A DNA stretch of 23,828 bases from Bacteroidota bacterium (GCA_003242315.1 QGUY01000020.1:1-23828), one strand, 5' to 3'. Counted from the stretch's first letter, positions 1-8,106 are shown. The notes: generated from the letters alone by a model not told the origin. Translations and numbers: made by a program.

Positions 1-1
1 G

Positions 2-334
2 GAGGATTCCGTCGCAGATTTTACGGTCGACTATGTCGCGGGTTCATATAACATAACGCGCAACGATGACCTCGGCAGGTTAGGAGGAACACCCGCTGAT
101 AATCCTGCCATGATGGACCAGTCGCGCTACTGGACGCAATCATATACCGAAGGCCTTGTCGTGCTTCAGATTTACAGGGGAAAATCTAAACGAGTGATTT
201 GGGAAGCGGAGGGAACTACAAACCTGCATCCGGGTCAGGTGCAACGGGCGCTTGCCGGGTTGATTTCAAAAGCCTTAAGGAAGTTTCCTAAAAGCAGTAC
301 CGAACAGGCAGGAAGGCTAAATAAAAATGGGTAG
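2..334 (+). CDS. DUF4136-like protein, C-terminal part (5' end outside window)
   Basis: An open frame enters from the left edge and runs without interruption to a TAG at 332-334, giving about 110 residues. The internal ATG at 112 is unlikely to be the start, because the frame upstream already reads as protein (ADFTVDY near the beginning). The segment with YTEGLVVLQIYRG followed by KRVIWEAEGT resembles the C-terminal half of DUF4136 proteins, usually small periplasmic or outer-membrane lipoproteins of unknown function in Gram-negative bacteria. The expected N-terminal lipobox would lie outside the window. The stop codon sits inside the stem of the following terminator. The family call rests on pattern recognition of a fragment and is moderately secure; no biochemical role is claimed. 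Confidence 0.6.
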   Translation, partial: EDSVADFTVDYVAGSYNITRNDDLGRLGGTPADNPAMMDQSRYWTQSYTEGLVVLQIYRGKSKRVIWEAEGTTNLHPGQVQRALAGLISKALRKFPKSSTEQAGRLNKNG

Positions 335-362
335 AGGGAAACATCCGTCTACCCATTTTTTT
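323..362. terminator. Bidirectional intrinsic terminator between convergent genes
   Basis: A perfect 13-bp inverted repeat has arms 323-335 and 348-360 (core ATGGGTAGA / TCTACCCAT), separated by a 12-nt loop. A run of T (356-362) follows on the plus strand, and a run of A (323-327) precedes it and gives the U-tract on the minus strand. It can therefore end both the DUF4136-like gene and the convergent beta-barrel gene that stops at 374. The stop codon of the upstream gene lies within the left arm. Confidence 0.85.
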
Positions 363-373
363 ACGAAGTCAGT

Positions 374-874
374 TTATGGAAGGATAAATTTCACGCCAGC
401 AAAAATACATAGCTGGTCGAAGTCGCTGATCGTATACTTTAACTCGGCAAAAGGCAGTATGTTATCATTGCTAACAGGGAAATTCGCACCAAGACCGAGA
501 TTAAGGCCTATTTCAGTATCGGACGCACTAGCAGAAAATCCCGGTATTGAAGGCCCGTCATACTTAACTTTTACGCTTGCGATGTTAAGCCCCAAAATAC
601 CGTACAAGTCGACGTTTTCTTGCAGGAAGTAGTAGTTAAAGTTACCATTGATTTCCCACATGGATGTCTTAACGTCTCCTTCTTTCTTGCCGAAGAAGAA
701 CACAAGCTGCGGGGAGATACCCATATTGTCTTTGATCATGAACTCTCCGACTGCGCCGAGGGCAAGACTTTCGATCTCGGACCCAAAACCCAGCAGACCG
801 CCAATGCGTGTTTGGGCGGATGCGGTCAGCGAAACCACCGTTGCGAGCAATGCTGTAAATAGTACCTTTTTCAT
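374..874 (-). CDS. Outer-membrane beta-barrel protein (porin-family-like)
   Basis: 166 residues. A clear Sec signal peptide (MKKVLFTALLATVVSLTASA, cleavage expected before QTRIGG) is followed by alternating hydrophobic/polar stretches rich in Gly and aromatics, such as GVGEFM-type strands, NFNYYF, GLNLGLGANF and a final FAGVKFILP. This pattern is typical of the small eight-stranded beta-barrel proteins common in Bacteroidota (OMP_b-brl-like families). It should insert in the outer membrane; no enzymatic motif is visible and the specific role is unknown. The ATG at 872-874 is well placed before the signal peptide. No Shine-Dalgarno sequence is obvious, which is usual for this phylum. The gene is monocistronic, transcribed divergently from pyrD and ended by the shared terminator at 323-362. 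Confidence 0.75.
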   Translation of the reverse strand: MKKVLFTALLATVVSLTASAQTRIGGLLGFGSEIESLALGAVGEFMIKDNMGISPQLVFFFGKKEGDVKTSMWEINGNFNYYFLQENVDLYGILGLNIASVKVKYDGPSIPGFSASASDTEIGLNLGLGANFPVSNDNILPFAELKYTISDFDQLCIFAGVKFILP

Positions 875-946
875 TGTATGTGTTTTTAAAATTCCTGCAA
901 TTGTACGACAAATTTCAAGAATTATTCAACCCTTCCTGAGAGATTG

Positions 947-954
947 TATCTTTG
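947..954 (+). promoter_or_regulatory. Bacteroidota -7 box (TATCTTTG) for pyrD
   Basis: TATCTTTG matches the TAnnTTTG -7 element of Bacteroidota sigma-70 promoters exactly and ends only 7 nt before the pyrD ATG at 962. Transcription would begin at or next to the start codon, giving a very short or absent leader. No convincing TTG -33 element is seen at the usual spacing, so the call rests on the -7 box alone. Confidence 0.5.
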
Positions 955-961
955 GGTCCGC

Positions 962-1999
962 ATGTACAAACTTATCCGTCCGCTGCTGTTTCTCCTGGAT
1001 GCGGAGAAGATACATCACCTGACGTTCCGCATCCTACAATTTACGGGTAAAGTCCCGGGTTTTGGCAGTCTGATTCGATATTTATTTGATGTAAACGACA
1101 AGCGTCTGGAACGCACCTTTGCCGGACTGACATTCAGGAACCCCGTAGGGCTGGCGGCTGGATTCGATAAGGATGCAAAGGCTGTGGATCAATTGTCCGC
1201 ATTGGGTTTTGGTTTCATTGAAATTGGTACTGTAACACCAAAACCACAGCCCGGCAATGAAAAGCCGCGCCTTTTTCGCCTTCCGGCAGATAGGGCATTG
1301 ATCAATCGAATGGGCTTCAACAATGAAGGCGCTGCTGCAGCGGCCCGGCGCCTGGCAAGACGTAAATCGCGGATACTCGTAGGCGGCAACATCGGTAGAA
1401 ATAAGTCCACAGCAAACGAAGATGCACTCAACGACTATGTGCAATGTTTTGACACACTGTATCCCTATGTGGATTACTTTGTTGTCAATGTGAGTTCACC
1501 CAACACACCGGGACTGCGAGAGCTTCAGGAACGCGAACCACTTAGCCGGCTGCTTGGTGAGATCAAGCGTTTAAGTCAGGCCCGCGAAGTACCGCGACCT
1601 GTATTGCTTAAGATCGCACCGGATCTTACGAACGAACAGCTTGATGATGTTGTCACCATTCTCAGGGAGACCGGTGCCGATGGTGTAATCGCCACGAACA
1701 CGACGATCTCACGCGATGGACTCAAGACGCCTGCGGCGGAAGTGCAACGGATCGGCAACGGAGGATTAAGTGGCGCTCCTCTTCGACAGCGCGCCAATGA
1801 AATTGTACGCTACCTGCGCAGCCAACTGGGACCTGATTTCCTGATCATAGGATGCGGTGGAATACTGTCACCCGACGATGCCCTGGAGCGGCTGCGAGCA
1901 GGCGCAAATCTCATCCAGGTGTACACCGGCTTCATCTATGAAGGCCCGGGCTTCGCACGCCGCATCAATCGAAGACTGCTCGTGGAAACGGGCAGCTAG
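962..1999 (+). CDS. pyrD: Dihydroorotate dehydrogenase (quinone), class 2
   Basis: Oxidises dihydroorotate to orotate with FMN and passes electrons to membrane quinones, the fourth step of de novo pyrimidine synthesis. With the ATG at 962 the protein has 345 residues, normal for class 2 enzymes. The N-terminal amphipathic helix (MYKLIRPLLFLLDAEKIHH) that reaches the quinone pool is present, followed by NPVGLAAGFDKDA, the FMN-site block EIGTVTPKPQPGNEKPRLFR, and NVSSPNTPGLRELQ with the catalytic serine of class 2 enzymes. The C-terminal GCGGI and LIQVYTG phosphate-binding segments are intact. An in-frame TTG at 944 would add six residues but overlaps the promoter box, so ATG 962 is preferred. 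The gene stops 5 bp from the convergent lipoprotein gene. pyrF lies 6.8 kb downstream in a different transcription unit. Confidence 0.95.
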   Translation: MYKLIRPLLFLLDAEKIHHLTFRILQFTGKVPGFGSLIRYLFDVNDKRLERTFAGLTFRNPVGLAAGFDKDAKAVDQLSALGFGFIEIGTVTPKPQPGNEKPRLFRLPADRALINRMGFNNEGAAAAARRLARRKSRILVGGNIGRNKSTANEDALNDYVQCFDTLYPYVDYFVVNVSSPNTPGLRELQEREPLSRLLGEIKRLSQAREVPRPVLLKIAPDLTNEQLDDVVTILRETGADGVIATNTTISRDGLKTPAAEVQRIGNGGLSGAPLRQRANEIVRYLRSQLGPDFLIIGCGGILSPDDALERLRAGANLIQVYTGFIYEGPGFARRINRRLLVETGS

Positions 2000-2004
2000 G
2001 CTTC

Positions 2005-2463
2005 CTATTCAACGCGCGTGAAGGTCAGTGTAAATTCTACTTTACCCTCTATCTCACCCGCATCCGGTAGGTCTACCATTCCTTCGTAGACGAACGACAG
2101 AACCATAGTGGTTTTGGTAAGGGTCACGATGTTAAAGGCATCGGTGTCGAAAAATTCGAGCTTCATGTCCCCACCAGGGATGATCTGCTTCTTGTCAGCG
2201 GAATACTCCCAAGTGCCGTTAATGACATCGCCATCTGTCTCGACAGTAGCCGTACCATCGGCCCGCAACTCCAGGAGAATATCAAAGTCATCCTCAGTTT
2301 GCTCGTATACCGCGACTGGCGAACCCTTAGGATAGAACTTTCCCTTGAGGGATTCGCCCTGCCATACACCTTCAATAGGTGCCGGATCTTCATCATCAGA
2401 ACATGAGAGAAAACAACTGGCGACCAGAAGGGCGCCGGCGAGGTAAAACAATTTCAGCTTCAT
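2005..2463 (-). CDS. Small lipoprotein, lipocalin-like domain candidate
   Basis: 152 residues from the ATG at 2461-2463; an in-frame start six codons upstream (2481) would place charged residues before the signal peptide and is less likely. The signal sequence MKLKLFYLAGALLVASCFLSC has two possible lipidated cysteines: C17 in the classical VASC box, or C21 directly followed by SDDED. An acidic run right after the acylated Cys is known in Bacteroidota as a lipoprotein export signal for surface display, which favours C21 and a cell-surface location. The mature part contains GVWQGESL, LLELRADGTATVE and GTWEYSADKKQII, the layout of Bacteroidota lipocalin-like and DUF5004-type lipoproteins (GxW strand, then strand repeats with DGT and GTW). 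Ligand and function are unknown. It is convergent with pyrD. Confidence 0.7.
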   Translation of the reverse strand: MKLKLFYLAGALLVASCFLSCSDDEDPAPIEGVWQGESLKGKFYPKGSPVAVYEQTEDDFDILLELRADGTATVETDGDVINGTWEYSADKKQIIPGGDMKLEFFDTDAFNIVTLTKTTMVLSFVYEGMVDLPDAGEIEGKVEFTLTFTRVE

Positions 2464-2656
2464 GTTGATTGGTTTGGTCAAAAAATCAGAACGTGGTCGT
2501 TTCCTTCAAAAAATGGGTTTTGGCTCACCAAATTAGGGATATAGGTCGGAAAAAGATGCCAATACAAGGGTGAAACCAGCCAAAAAATCGCCAAAAAGCA
2601 GGATTTCAGGGTAGGGAAAAGAGGAATTCGGGCAGGCCGATTTGTTAAGATTAAAA

Positions 2657-2680
2657 CCTAATGATTATCCCTAATGATTA
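2657..2680. repeat. Tandem pair of CCTAATGATTA boxes
   Basis: CCTAATGATTA occurs at 2657-2667 and again at 2670-2680, with a 13-bp repeat period. On the minus strand each unit contains TAATCATTA, a near-perfect palindrome (TAAT-C-ATTA). Two closely spaced palindromic boxes upstream of the lipoprotein gene resemble a regulator-binding site. This is an inference; no known operator is recognised. Confidence 0.45.
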
Positions 2681-2681
2681 A

Positions 2682-2720
2682 GTCTCTATTTCCTTAAAAC
2701 CTTGTAGCTAAAATAGAAAC
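2682..2720 (-). repeat. AT-rich inverted repeat, possible RNA stem
   Basis: Arms 2682-2691 and 2711-2720 pair over 10 positions; read as minus-strand RNA, one of them is a G:U pair. The loop is 19 nt. It lies between the kinase stop and the lipoprotein start and borders the tandem boxes. No U-tract follows, so it is not a standard terminator. Confidence 0.25.
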
Positions 2721-2820
2721 ACAAACCAGTACCCTCCCCGAATCCTCACGCCAAAGGTCGTAACTTTCTTTAAATCATCCATATAACAACTGTAACAACG
2801 ATTAGCACCAACGTAACATC

Positions 2821-2836
2821 AGAGGCATCTGCCTCT
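2821..2836 (-). repeat. Small hairpin directly after the kinase stop codon
   Basis: AGAGGC at 2821-2826 and GCCTCT at 2831-2836 form a perfect 6-bp stem with a 4-nt loop, immediately 3' of the stop codon (2837-2839, minus strand). There is no T-run on the exit side, so it could stabilise the mRNA end or be a weak or factor-assisted terminator. Confidence 0.4.
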
Positions 2837-5452
2837 TCATCGTGCGGCTCCCTTTTCAGCGTAGGCCGAGGGGATGACGCCGAATTGCTCCTTGAAGCAC
2901 TTGGTAAAGTATGAGAGACTGTTAAAACCTACCTGATACGCTACTTGTGACACGTTATCCTGGCCTGCCTGAAGCTTTTCGGCAGCGATTTTGAGCCGTA
3001 TGGTTCGGATAAACTCCGTGGCCGATTTGTCGGTAAGCGCTTTTAGCTTTCTGTGAAGCTGCATACGACTGATTCCTAGCTCTTTCTGAAGATGTTCAAC
3101 AGAGAAATCCGTATCTGAAAGGTGCTCTTCCACCAATGATACCAACTTCTGAAGGAAGCGCTCGTCCGCGTTAAGATTATCCCATTGCTGCGATTTCAGC
3201 ATAATCTTCCGGCCGAAGTGCTCGCGTAACCGCCGGCGTTGGGTGATCAGGTTGTTCGAGGCGGTCAGCAGCTCCCGGGGTTCAAATGGCTTAGCCAGGT
3301 AGTAGTCGGCTCCGGTCTGCAGGCCTTCCAACCGGCTATCCATGTCGGCAAGGGCCGTTAGCATCAACACGGGCACATGGCTCGTCACCTGCGATTCCCG
3401 TAGTCGGCGGCACAACTCCAGCCCATCCATTTCCGGCATCATGATGTCTGTTATGACAAGGTCAGGCACAAGTTCGGTACACTTGCTGAGGCCTTCCATA
3501 CCATTTGTAGCTTCGCTCAACTCAAATTCGTCTTCCAGTATCCGGCGAAGGAACATCCGAAGCTGCTCGCTATCCTCCACGATGAGCACTACCGGGCGCT
3601 TGCTTTCCGTGTATGGCTCCATGTCTATATCATAAGGAGCGGAGGCCGGTTGTTCTGTGGCCGGTTGTGGCGCGCTGACACCCGGTGCGTGAAGTGCTGC
3701 CGGTAATGACAAGGTGAACCGCGTCCCGTCCTGATCGGATGTAACGTGGATAGCCCCGCCATGGATTACGGCAAGCTCTTTCGAAAGCGCCAGGCCAATG
3801 CCATGGTGTGCCCCTGATCCATTGCTTTCTCCCGGCGAAGATTTCCGTTCGAATATGGTTTCCAGTTGTCCTGCCGGTATGTGGATGGAGCGGTTGGTTA
3901 GAGTGACGGTGAAGTACCCCGATGACATTCCGGTTCGCACTTCAATGGTGCCGGAGGGTGGACTGAACTTGATGATGTTCGATATCAGGTTGATCAGAAT
4001 GGTTTCTACTTTGGCGGCGTCGAAAGCCATCATGAAAGGTTCAACCCCAATGTCAAGATCAATTTCAAGTTGCTTTTGCCCGGCGAGAGAATGAAAGCTC
4101 GTAGCGGTCGTTCGAACGAGTGAGGTTATATCACCCCTTGAAAGTTCAAGATTCAGGATACCATCGTTAAGACGCGACAACTCCAGCAGGTCATTGATCA
4201 ATTGCAGCAGCCGCTGTCCGTTGGAACGCATCATCTTTAGCTGCTCGAGTTCGTCAGGCGATTTGGACTTGCGGATCATTTCCTCGAGCGGACCAAGGAT
4301 GAGTGTAAGGGGAGTTCTGAACTCGTGTGAAAGGTGCGCGTAGAATTGCGACTTCAACCGATCTACTTCCCGGATTTTTTCTGCTTCAAGGCGCGTAATT
4401 GTTGCCTGAACGAGTTCTTCCTCCGCTCTTGCCTTGACAATCTTGTTCGAACACAAAGCGGCGATGATCTTGAGTATGCGAAGGTGAGTATCGGTAAAGA
4501 AATTCTTTTGAGGGTGTTCAGAGTCTATTACACCGATGACCTTGTTTTCATAGATGATTGGTACGGTGATTTCCGAGAAGCGTCGTTCATCGTCAACGAT
4601 ATACCGTGGATCTTTTGAGGTGTCGTTGACGACTTCGGCGACTCCGGTTTTTGCTACCGTCCCGACAATGCCTTTTCCGATCGGTATTGTGATTACGTTA
4701 GCGATCTCGAAGGCCGAAGGATTCTTCGGGCCGTACGCGGCTTTTTGCTCCAGCAGATTTTTCTCTTCGTTGACGAGGTAGATAACACAGTCTGCAAATC
4801 CAAGTTGGGAGATGCAGTTCTTTGCGACGTCCCACAGGATTTCTTCCACCGTGTTTTTCCCGTAGAGGCTCGTCGCAAAATAGGCAATGATCCTTTCCGA
4901 CTCTCGTGACGTATGGATTACCTTCTCGTTTCGAATATTCTGACGTGCATACAGCAGGAAATAGAACAGCGCCGCGATTACCGAAAGAATGAACGTGAGC
5001 GCCATATTGGCGTAATAGTATCCGAGCTGATCCTCAGGCGTGAGCGTCGCCTCGAGCAAGCTGTAGTCGGTAAGTTCAAGAGTGATAAAGCAGAGAAGCG
5101 AAAAGGCAATGGAAAAGATAAGGCTTCGTTTTTCAGTAAAATCGAAGACCAGTACCGCACTGAAGATTATGGGGAGAAAGAGCAGTTGCTCACCAGTGGC
5201 ACGGCCGAAAGCTGAAGCTGTGATGAACACATAGATGTTTGCCGCAAGGAACAACAGATACTTGGCGATGACGAATTTGCCTTTGCTGTTGAGCCAGTAT
5301 GTCGCAACACAGATGAGAAAGAAGATGCCTGTTGATATCCTGAGAATGGGCGGCTCTGGGGGGAAGATGAACAGGTGAGGGAAAGAACTGATCGCGGCCA
5401 GAACTGCGAATAGAGCGATGAGATCCTTTCTCCTTGACAGCTCAAAGGACAT
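2837..5452 (-). CDS. Membrane hybrid histidine kinase / response regulator with GAF and AraC-type HTH
   Basis: 871 residues from the ATG at 5450-5452; a TTG six codons upstream (5470) is a weaker start. About six membrane segments occupy residues 12-170, followed by a GAF domain (~200-340), HisKA with HLSHEFRTPLTLILGPLEEM (phospho-acceptor H376) and HATPase_c (~475-585). A receiver domain follows (~620-740; DIMMPEMDG with D669, KPF lysine 721), then a double AraC-type HTH (~765-865; ELGISRMQLHRKLKAL and QVAYQVGFNSLSYFTKCF). This is a whole phosphorelay and DNA-binding output in one chain, like Bacteroides HTCS proteins but with a membrane/GAF sensor instead of a periplasmic beta-propeller. 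In HATPase_c the N-box Asn and the G2 region (GIGLALSKE) are kept, but the G1 box reads TNRSIH where DxGxG is expected. Targets are unknown. It is divergent from ftsK, with 107 bp between starts. Confidence 0.93.
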   Translation of the reverse strand: MSFELSRRKDLIALFAVLAAISSFPHLFIFPPEPPILRISTGIFFLICVATYWLNSKGKFVIAKYLLFLAANIYVFITASAFGRATGEQLLFLPIIFSAVLVFDFTEKRSLIFSIAFSLLCFITLELTDYSLLEATLTPEDQLGYYYANMALTFILSVIAALFYFLLYARQNIRNEKVIHTSRESERIIAYFATSLYGKNTVEEILWDVAKNCISQLGFADCVIYLVNEEKNLLEQKAAYGPKNPSAFEIANVITIPIGKGIVGTVAKTGVAEVVNDTSKDPRYIVDDERRFSEITVPIIYENKVIGVIDSEHPQKNFFTDTHLRILKIIAALCSNKIVKARAEEELVQATITRLEAEKIREVDRLKSQFYAHLSHEFRTPLTLILGPLEEMIRKSKSPDELEQLKMMRSNGQRLLQLINDLLELSRLNDGILNLELSRGDITSLVRTTATSFHSLAGQKQLEIDLDIGVEPFMMAFDAAKVETILINLISNIIKFSPPSGTIEVRTGMSSGYFTVTLTNRSIHIPAGQLETIFERKSSPGESNGSGAHHGIGLALSKELAVIHGGAIHVTSDQDGTRFTLSLPAALHAPGVSAPQPATEQPASAPYDIDMEPYTESKRPVVLIVEDSEQLRMFLRRILEDEFELSEATNGMEGLSKCTELVPDLVITDIMMPEMDGLELCRRLRESQVTSHVPVLMLTALADMDSRLEGLQTGADYYLAKPFEPRELLTASNNLITQRRRLREHFGRKIMLKSQQWDNLNADERFLQKLVSLVEEHLSDTDFSVEHLQKELGISRMQLHRKLKALTDKSATEFIRTIRLKIAAEKLQAGQDNVSQVAYQVGFNSLSYFTKCFKEQFGVIPSAYAEKGAAR

Positions 5453-5538
5453 GGGGGCAGGGATTGACAATAGTAAATGGTAAGTTAGTGAAAATGTGAG
5501 TTGAAGCCGCGCAACGGGCTATTTTAAATGTTTTTCCG

Positions 5539-5546
5539 TAGTTTTG
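5539..5546 (+). promoter_or_regulatory. -7 box (TAGTTTTG) for ftsK
   Basis: TAGTTTTG matches TAnnTTTG and ends 13 nt before the ftsK ATG at 5560, predicting a leader of only a few nucleotides. No good TTG -33 element is seen 17-23 nt upstream. The box lies in the divergent region shared with the hybrid kinase gene. Confidence 0.5.
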
Positions 5547-5559
5547 CGAATTCAATACG

Positions 5560-8073
5560 ATGGCGAAAAACACAGCTAAGTCAAATACCTTCAGGACCTC
5601 AAAAGAGAAAAAGGACAAGGCGAAGAAAGCGAAATTCAGTTTCGGATTTTTTAAGGACCCGAGGTTAAAGCTTGCTTTTGGATTTTTCCTGCTCCTGGCC
5701 TCTGTGTTCCTCCTTACCGCCTTCATCTCCTACCTGTTCACCGGGAAGGCTGATCAAAGCATCGTCACGGCGGGAGGCGAAATGGAGCTGATTGAGTCGG
5801 GAAAAGAAGCAAGAAACTGGCTCGGCCTTTACGGTGCCATTGTATCGCATGCCTTTATATTCCGGTGGTTCGGAGTATCTGCATTTTTCATCCCACCACT
5901 CTTGTTTGCGTGGTCTTTTAAGATACTCTTCCGCCGCTCCATCGTGCGTCTCGGCTCTGTATTCACCTTTTGCCTCTTTGCTACGCTGTGGCTGAGCCTG
6001 TTGCTCGGCTATATGACGCGGCTCAACGATGCGCCCGGTGAGTGGGCGTTCCTGGGTGGAGGACTTGGCGATGCGATGGCCGAAGTTTTCCAGAGCATGT
6101 TTGGCTGGGGAACGTTTCTTATTCTCATCCTGTCGCTGTTCATCTTTGTCATTTACTTCTTCAACGTCACTGCCCTCAATGTTCTTCAGCCCAGCAATCC
6201 CAAGCCGATGGGCAACGATGCTATCGTAGAAGAAGAGACGAAGTCGTCAGGCTATACCGATGAGGGCGACAATTGGCCGGAGATCGTAGCGAAGAGGGCG
6301 GAAGCCGAACGCACCGTTCCGCAAGCTGAACCGGAAGCAGAACCGGAGCCTGAACCCGAACCAGAACCTAAGGTTCAGCCAACAGCGGAAGAGCCTTCGC
6401 GGGTTGAGCAAACTCGGGTTGAGCAAACTATAGATCTCGAGGTAGATAAAACAGTGGCACCTAAGAAGCAGCCTGCTGCCGACCCCGTGTTCACTGTCGA
6501 AGAAAGAACAGAACCAGAAAAGCTTGCTGAACAGCTTGTAGAAGAACAGGGGCTGTATGATCCCACGTTGGAACTCAGCAGCTATAAGTTTCCGCCGCTG
6601 GAGTTGCTGCGCGAATATGAACCCAGCAAGGTTCAGGTAACGCAAGAAGAGCTAAACCAGAACAAGGATCGGATCGTCGCAACGCTCATCAACTTCAAGA
6701 TCGGAATCCAGAGCATCAAGGCGACCATCGGGCCAACTGTCACGCTATACGAGATTGTGCCTGATGCGGGGATCAAGATTTCCCGAATCAAAAACCTGGA
6801 AGACGATATCGCGCTGAGCCTGGCCGCGCTGGGCATCCGCATCATAGCGCCCATTCCCGGAAGGGGGACCATCGGTATTGAGGTCCCGAATAAGAACCGC
6901 GAGATGGTTAGCATCCGCTCGGTGCTGAGCACCGAGAAATTTCAGAAGAGCGACATGGAATTGCCCGTGGTATTGGGTAAGACCATCTCGAACGAGGTGT
7001 TCATCGTTGACCTCACACGCATGCCTCACCTGCTGGTTGCCGGCGCGACGGGTCAGGGTAAATCGGTCGGTCTGAACGTACTGCTCACTTCATTACTATA
7101 TAAGCGTCACCCTTCGCAACTCAAGTTTGTGCTGGTTGATCCGAAGAAGGTTGAGATGTCGCTGTTCGCCAAGATCGAGCGGCATTACCTCGCCAAGCTT
7201 CCCAACAGCGAAGAGGCCATCATCACCGACACGCGCAAGGTGGTGCACACGCTCAACTCGCTCTGTATTGAAATGGAGAACCGGTACGAAATGCTTAAGG
7301 ATGCCGGTGCCAAGAACCTCAAAGAATACAATGCGAAGTTCGTCTCCCGAAAGCTCAACCCGAAGGAAGGGCACAGGTTCCTTCCGTACATCGTGTTGGT
7401 GATCGACGAACTCGCTGACCTCATGATGACCGCCGGTAAGGAGGTCGAGACGCCCATTGCACGTCTCGCCCAGCTGGCCCGTGCGATCGGCATTCACCTG
7501 GTGGTGGCCACCCAGCGCCCGTCGGTTAATGTGATCACGGGGGTCATCAAGGCCAATTTCCCGGCGCGTCTTTCCTTCCGTGTGATTTCCAAGGTCGATT
7601 CACGGACAATCCTCGACACGGGCGGGGCCGATCAACTCGTTGGAATGGGGGATATGCTCCTGTCGAACGGTTCCGATATCATGCGCCTCCAGTGCCCGTT
7701 CATCGATACCCCGGAAATTGAGCGGGTCGTGGACTATATCAGTTCCCAGCGGGGTTACGATTCGGCCTATCTTTTGCCGGAATTCGAGGGCGACGACGAA
7801 GGAGGCGCTGCCAGCGTGGACCTCGCAGAACGGGATGCTCTGTTCGAGGAAGCCGCGCGCCTCATCGTACAACACCAGCAGGGCAGCACGTCCCTGATCC
7901 AGCGGAAGCTTAAACTGGGCTATAACCGGGCTGGCCGCCTTATTGACCAACTGGAGGCCGCTGGGATCGTTGGCCCGTTTGAAGGCAGTAAGGCCCGCGA
8001 GGTACTGATCCGGGATGAGGTCAGTCTGGAACAATTATTGAATGAACTGAAGGAAAAACACGGACAATTATAA
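5560..8073 (+). CDS. ftsK: DNA translocase FtsK/SpoIIIE
   Basis: Septal DNA pump that clears and sorts chromosome termini at division. 837 residues. A basic N-terminus (first ~30 residues rich in Lys) leads into four membrane segments (~residues 35-205), then an acidic linker (~220-345) with EPEAEPEPEPEPEPKVQP and a VEQTR/VEQT duplication. The alpha/beta motor follows: Walker A GATGQGKSVGLN near residue 494, Walker B IVLVIDELADLMM near 611, then VVATQRPSVNVITGVIKANF. The C-terminal gamma winged helix (~760-830; STSLIQRKLKLGYNRAGRLIDQLE) normally reads polar DNA signals. All key motifs are intact and the length is normal for Bacteroidota. The stop codon at 8071-8073 is shared with the promoter box of the next gene, lolA-like, an association often seen in this phylum. 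Confidence 0.97.
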   Translation: MAKNTAKSNTFRTSKEKKDKAKKAKFSFGFFKDPRLKLAFGFFLLLASVFLLTAFISYLFTGKADQSIVTAGGEMELIESGKEARNWLGLYGAIVSHAFIFRWFGVSAFFIPPLLFAWSFKILFRRSIVRLGSVFTFCLFATLWLSLLLGYMTRLNDAPGEWAFLGGGLGDAMAEVFQSMFGWGTFLILILSLFIFVIYFFNVTALNVLQPSNPKPMGNDAIVEEETKSSGYTDEGDNWPEIVAKRAEAERTVPQAEPEAEPEPEPEPEPKVQPTAEEPSRVEQTRVEQTIDLEVDKTVAPKKQPAADPVFTVEERTEPEKLAEQLVEEQGLYDPTLELSSYKFPPLELLREYEPSKVQVTQEELNQNKDRIVATLINFKIGIQSIKATIGPTVTLYEIVPDAGIKISRIKNLEDDIALSLAALGIRIIAPIPGRGTIGIEVPNKNREMVSIRSVLSTEKFQKSDMELPVVLGKTISNEVFIVDLTRMPHLLVAGATGQGKSVGLNVLLTSLLYKRHPSQLKFVLVDPKKVEMSLFAKIERHYLAKLPNSEEAIITDTRKVVHTLNSLCIEMENRYEMLKDAGAKNLKEYNAKFVSRKLNPKEGHRFLPYIVLVIDELADLMMTAGKEVETPIARLAQLARAIGIHLVVATQRPSVNVITGVIKANFPARLSFRVISKVDSRTILDTGGADQLVGMGDMLLSNGSDIMRLQCPFIDTPEIERVVDYISSQRGYDSAYLLPEFEGDDEGGAASVDLAERDALFEEAARLIVQHQQGSTSLIQRKLKLGYNRAGRLIDQLEAAGIVGPFEGSKAREVLIRDEVSLEQLLNELKEKHGQL
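6400..6429 (+). repeat. Perfect 15-bp tandem duplication inside ftsK linker
   Basis: The unit CGGGTTGAGCAAACT occurs twice back to back (6400-6414 and 6415-6429), encoding a duplicated RVEQT. It follows an imperfect 6-bp Glu-Pro codon repeat (about 6330-6370). Being in frame and within a flexible linker, it should be tolerated and may vary between strains by slippage. Confidence 0.85.
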
Positions 8074-8078
8074 CTTTG
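8071..8078 (+). promoter_or_regulatory. -7 box (TAACTTTG) for the lolA-like gene
   Basis: TAACTTTG matches TAnnTTTG exactly and starts on the TAA stop codon of ftsK. The next ATG is at 8107, so a leader of about 20 nt is expected. A TTG lies at 8038-8040 but is too far away for standard -33 spacing. Confidence 0.45.
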
Positions 8079-8106
8079 CACCTTACTATTAAGCACTAAC
8101 TGAGTC

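Larger units (their letters stand above)
2464..2836. other. Gene-free stretch between lipoprotein gene and hybrid kinase gene
   Basis: 373 bp with no plausible coding frame. Both flanking genes are on the minus strand, so this is the 3' side of the kinase gene and the 5' side of the lipoprotein gene. It holds a pair of 11-bp direct repeats (2657-2680), an AT-rich inverted repeat (2682-2691 with 2711-2720) and a short GC-rich hairpin next to the kinase stop codon (2821-2836). I see no full TAnnTTTG promoter in the minus direction and no strong intrinsic terminator. Confidence 0.6.

Noticed and set aside
6330..6429. Repeat tract as a possible CRISPR or mobile element trace
   Set aside because: It encodes the Glu-Pro-rich FtsK linker in frame; there are no spacers, terminal repeats or target duplications.
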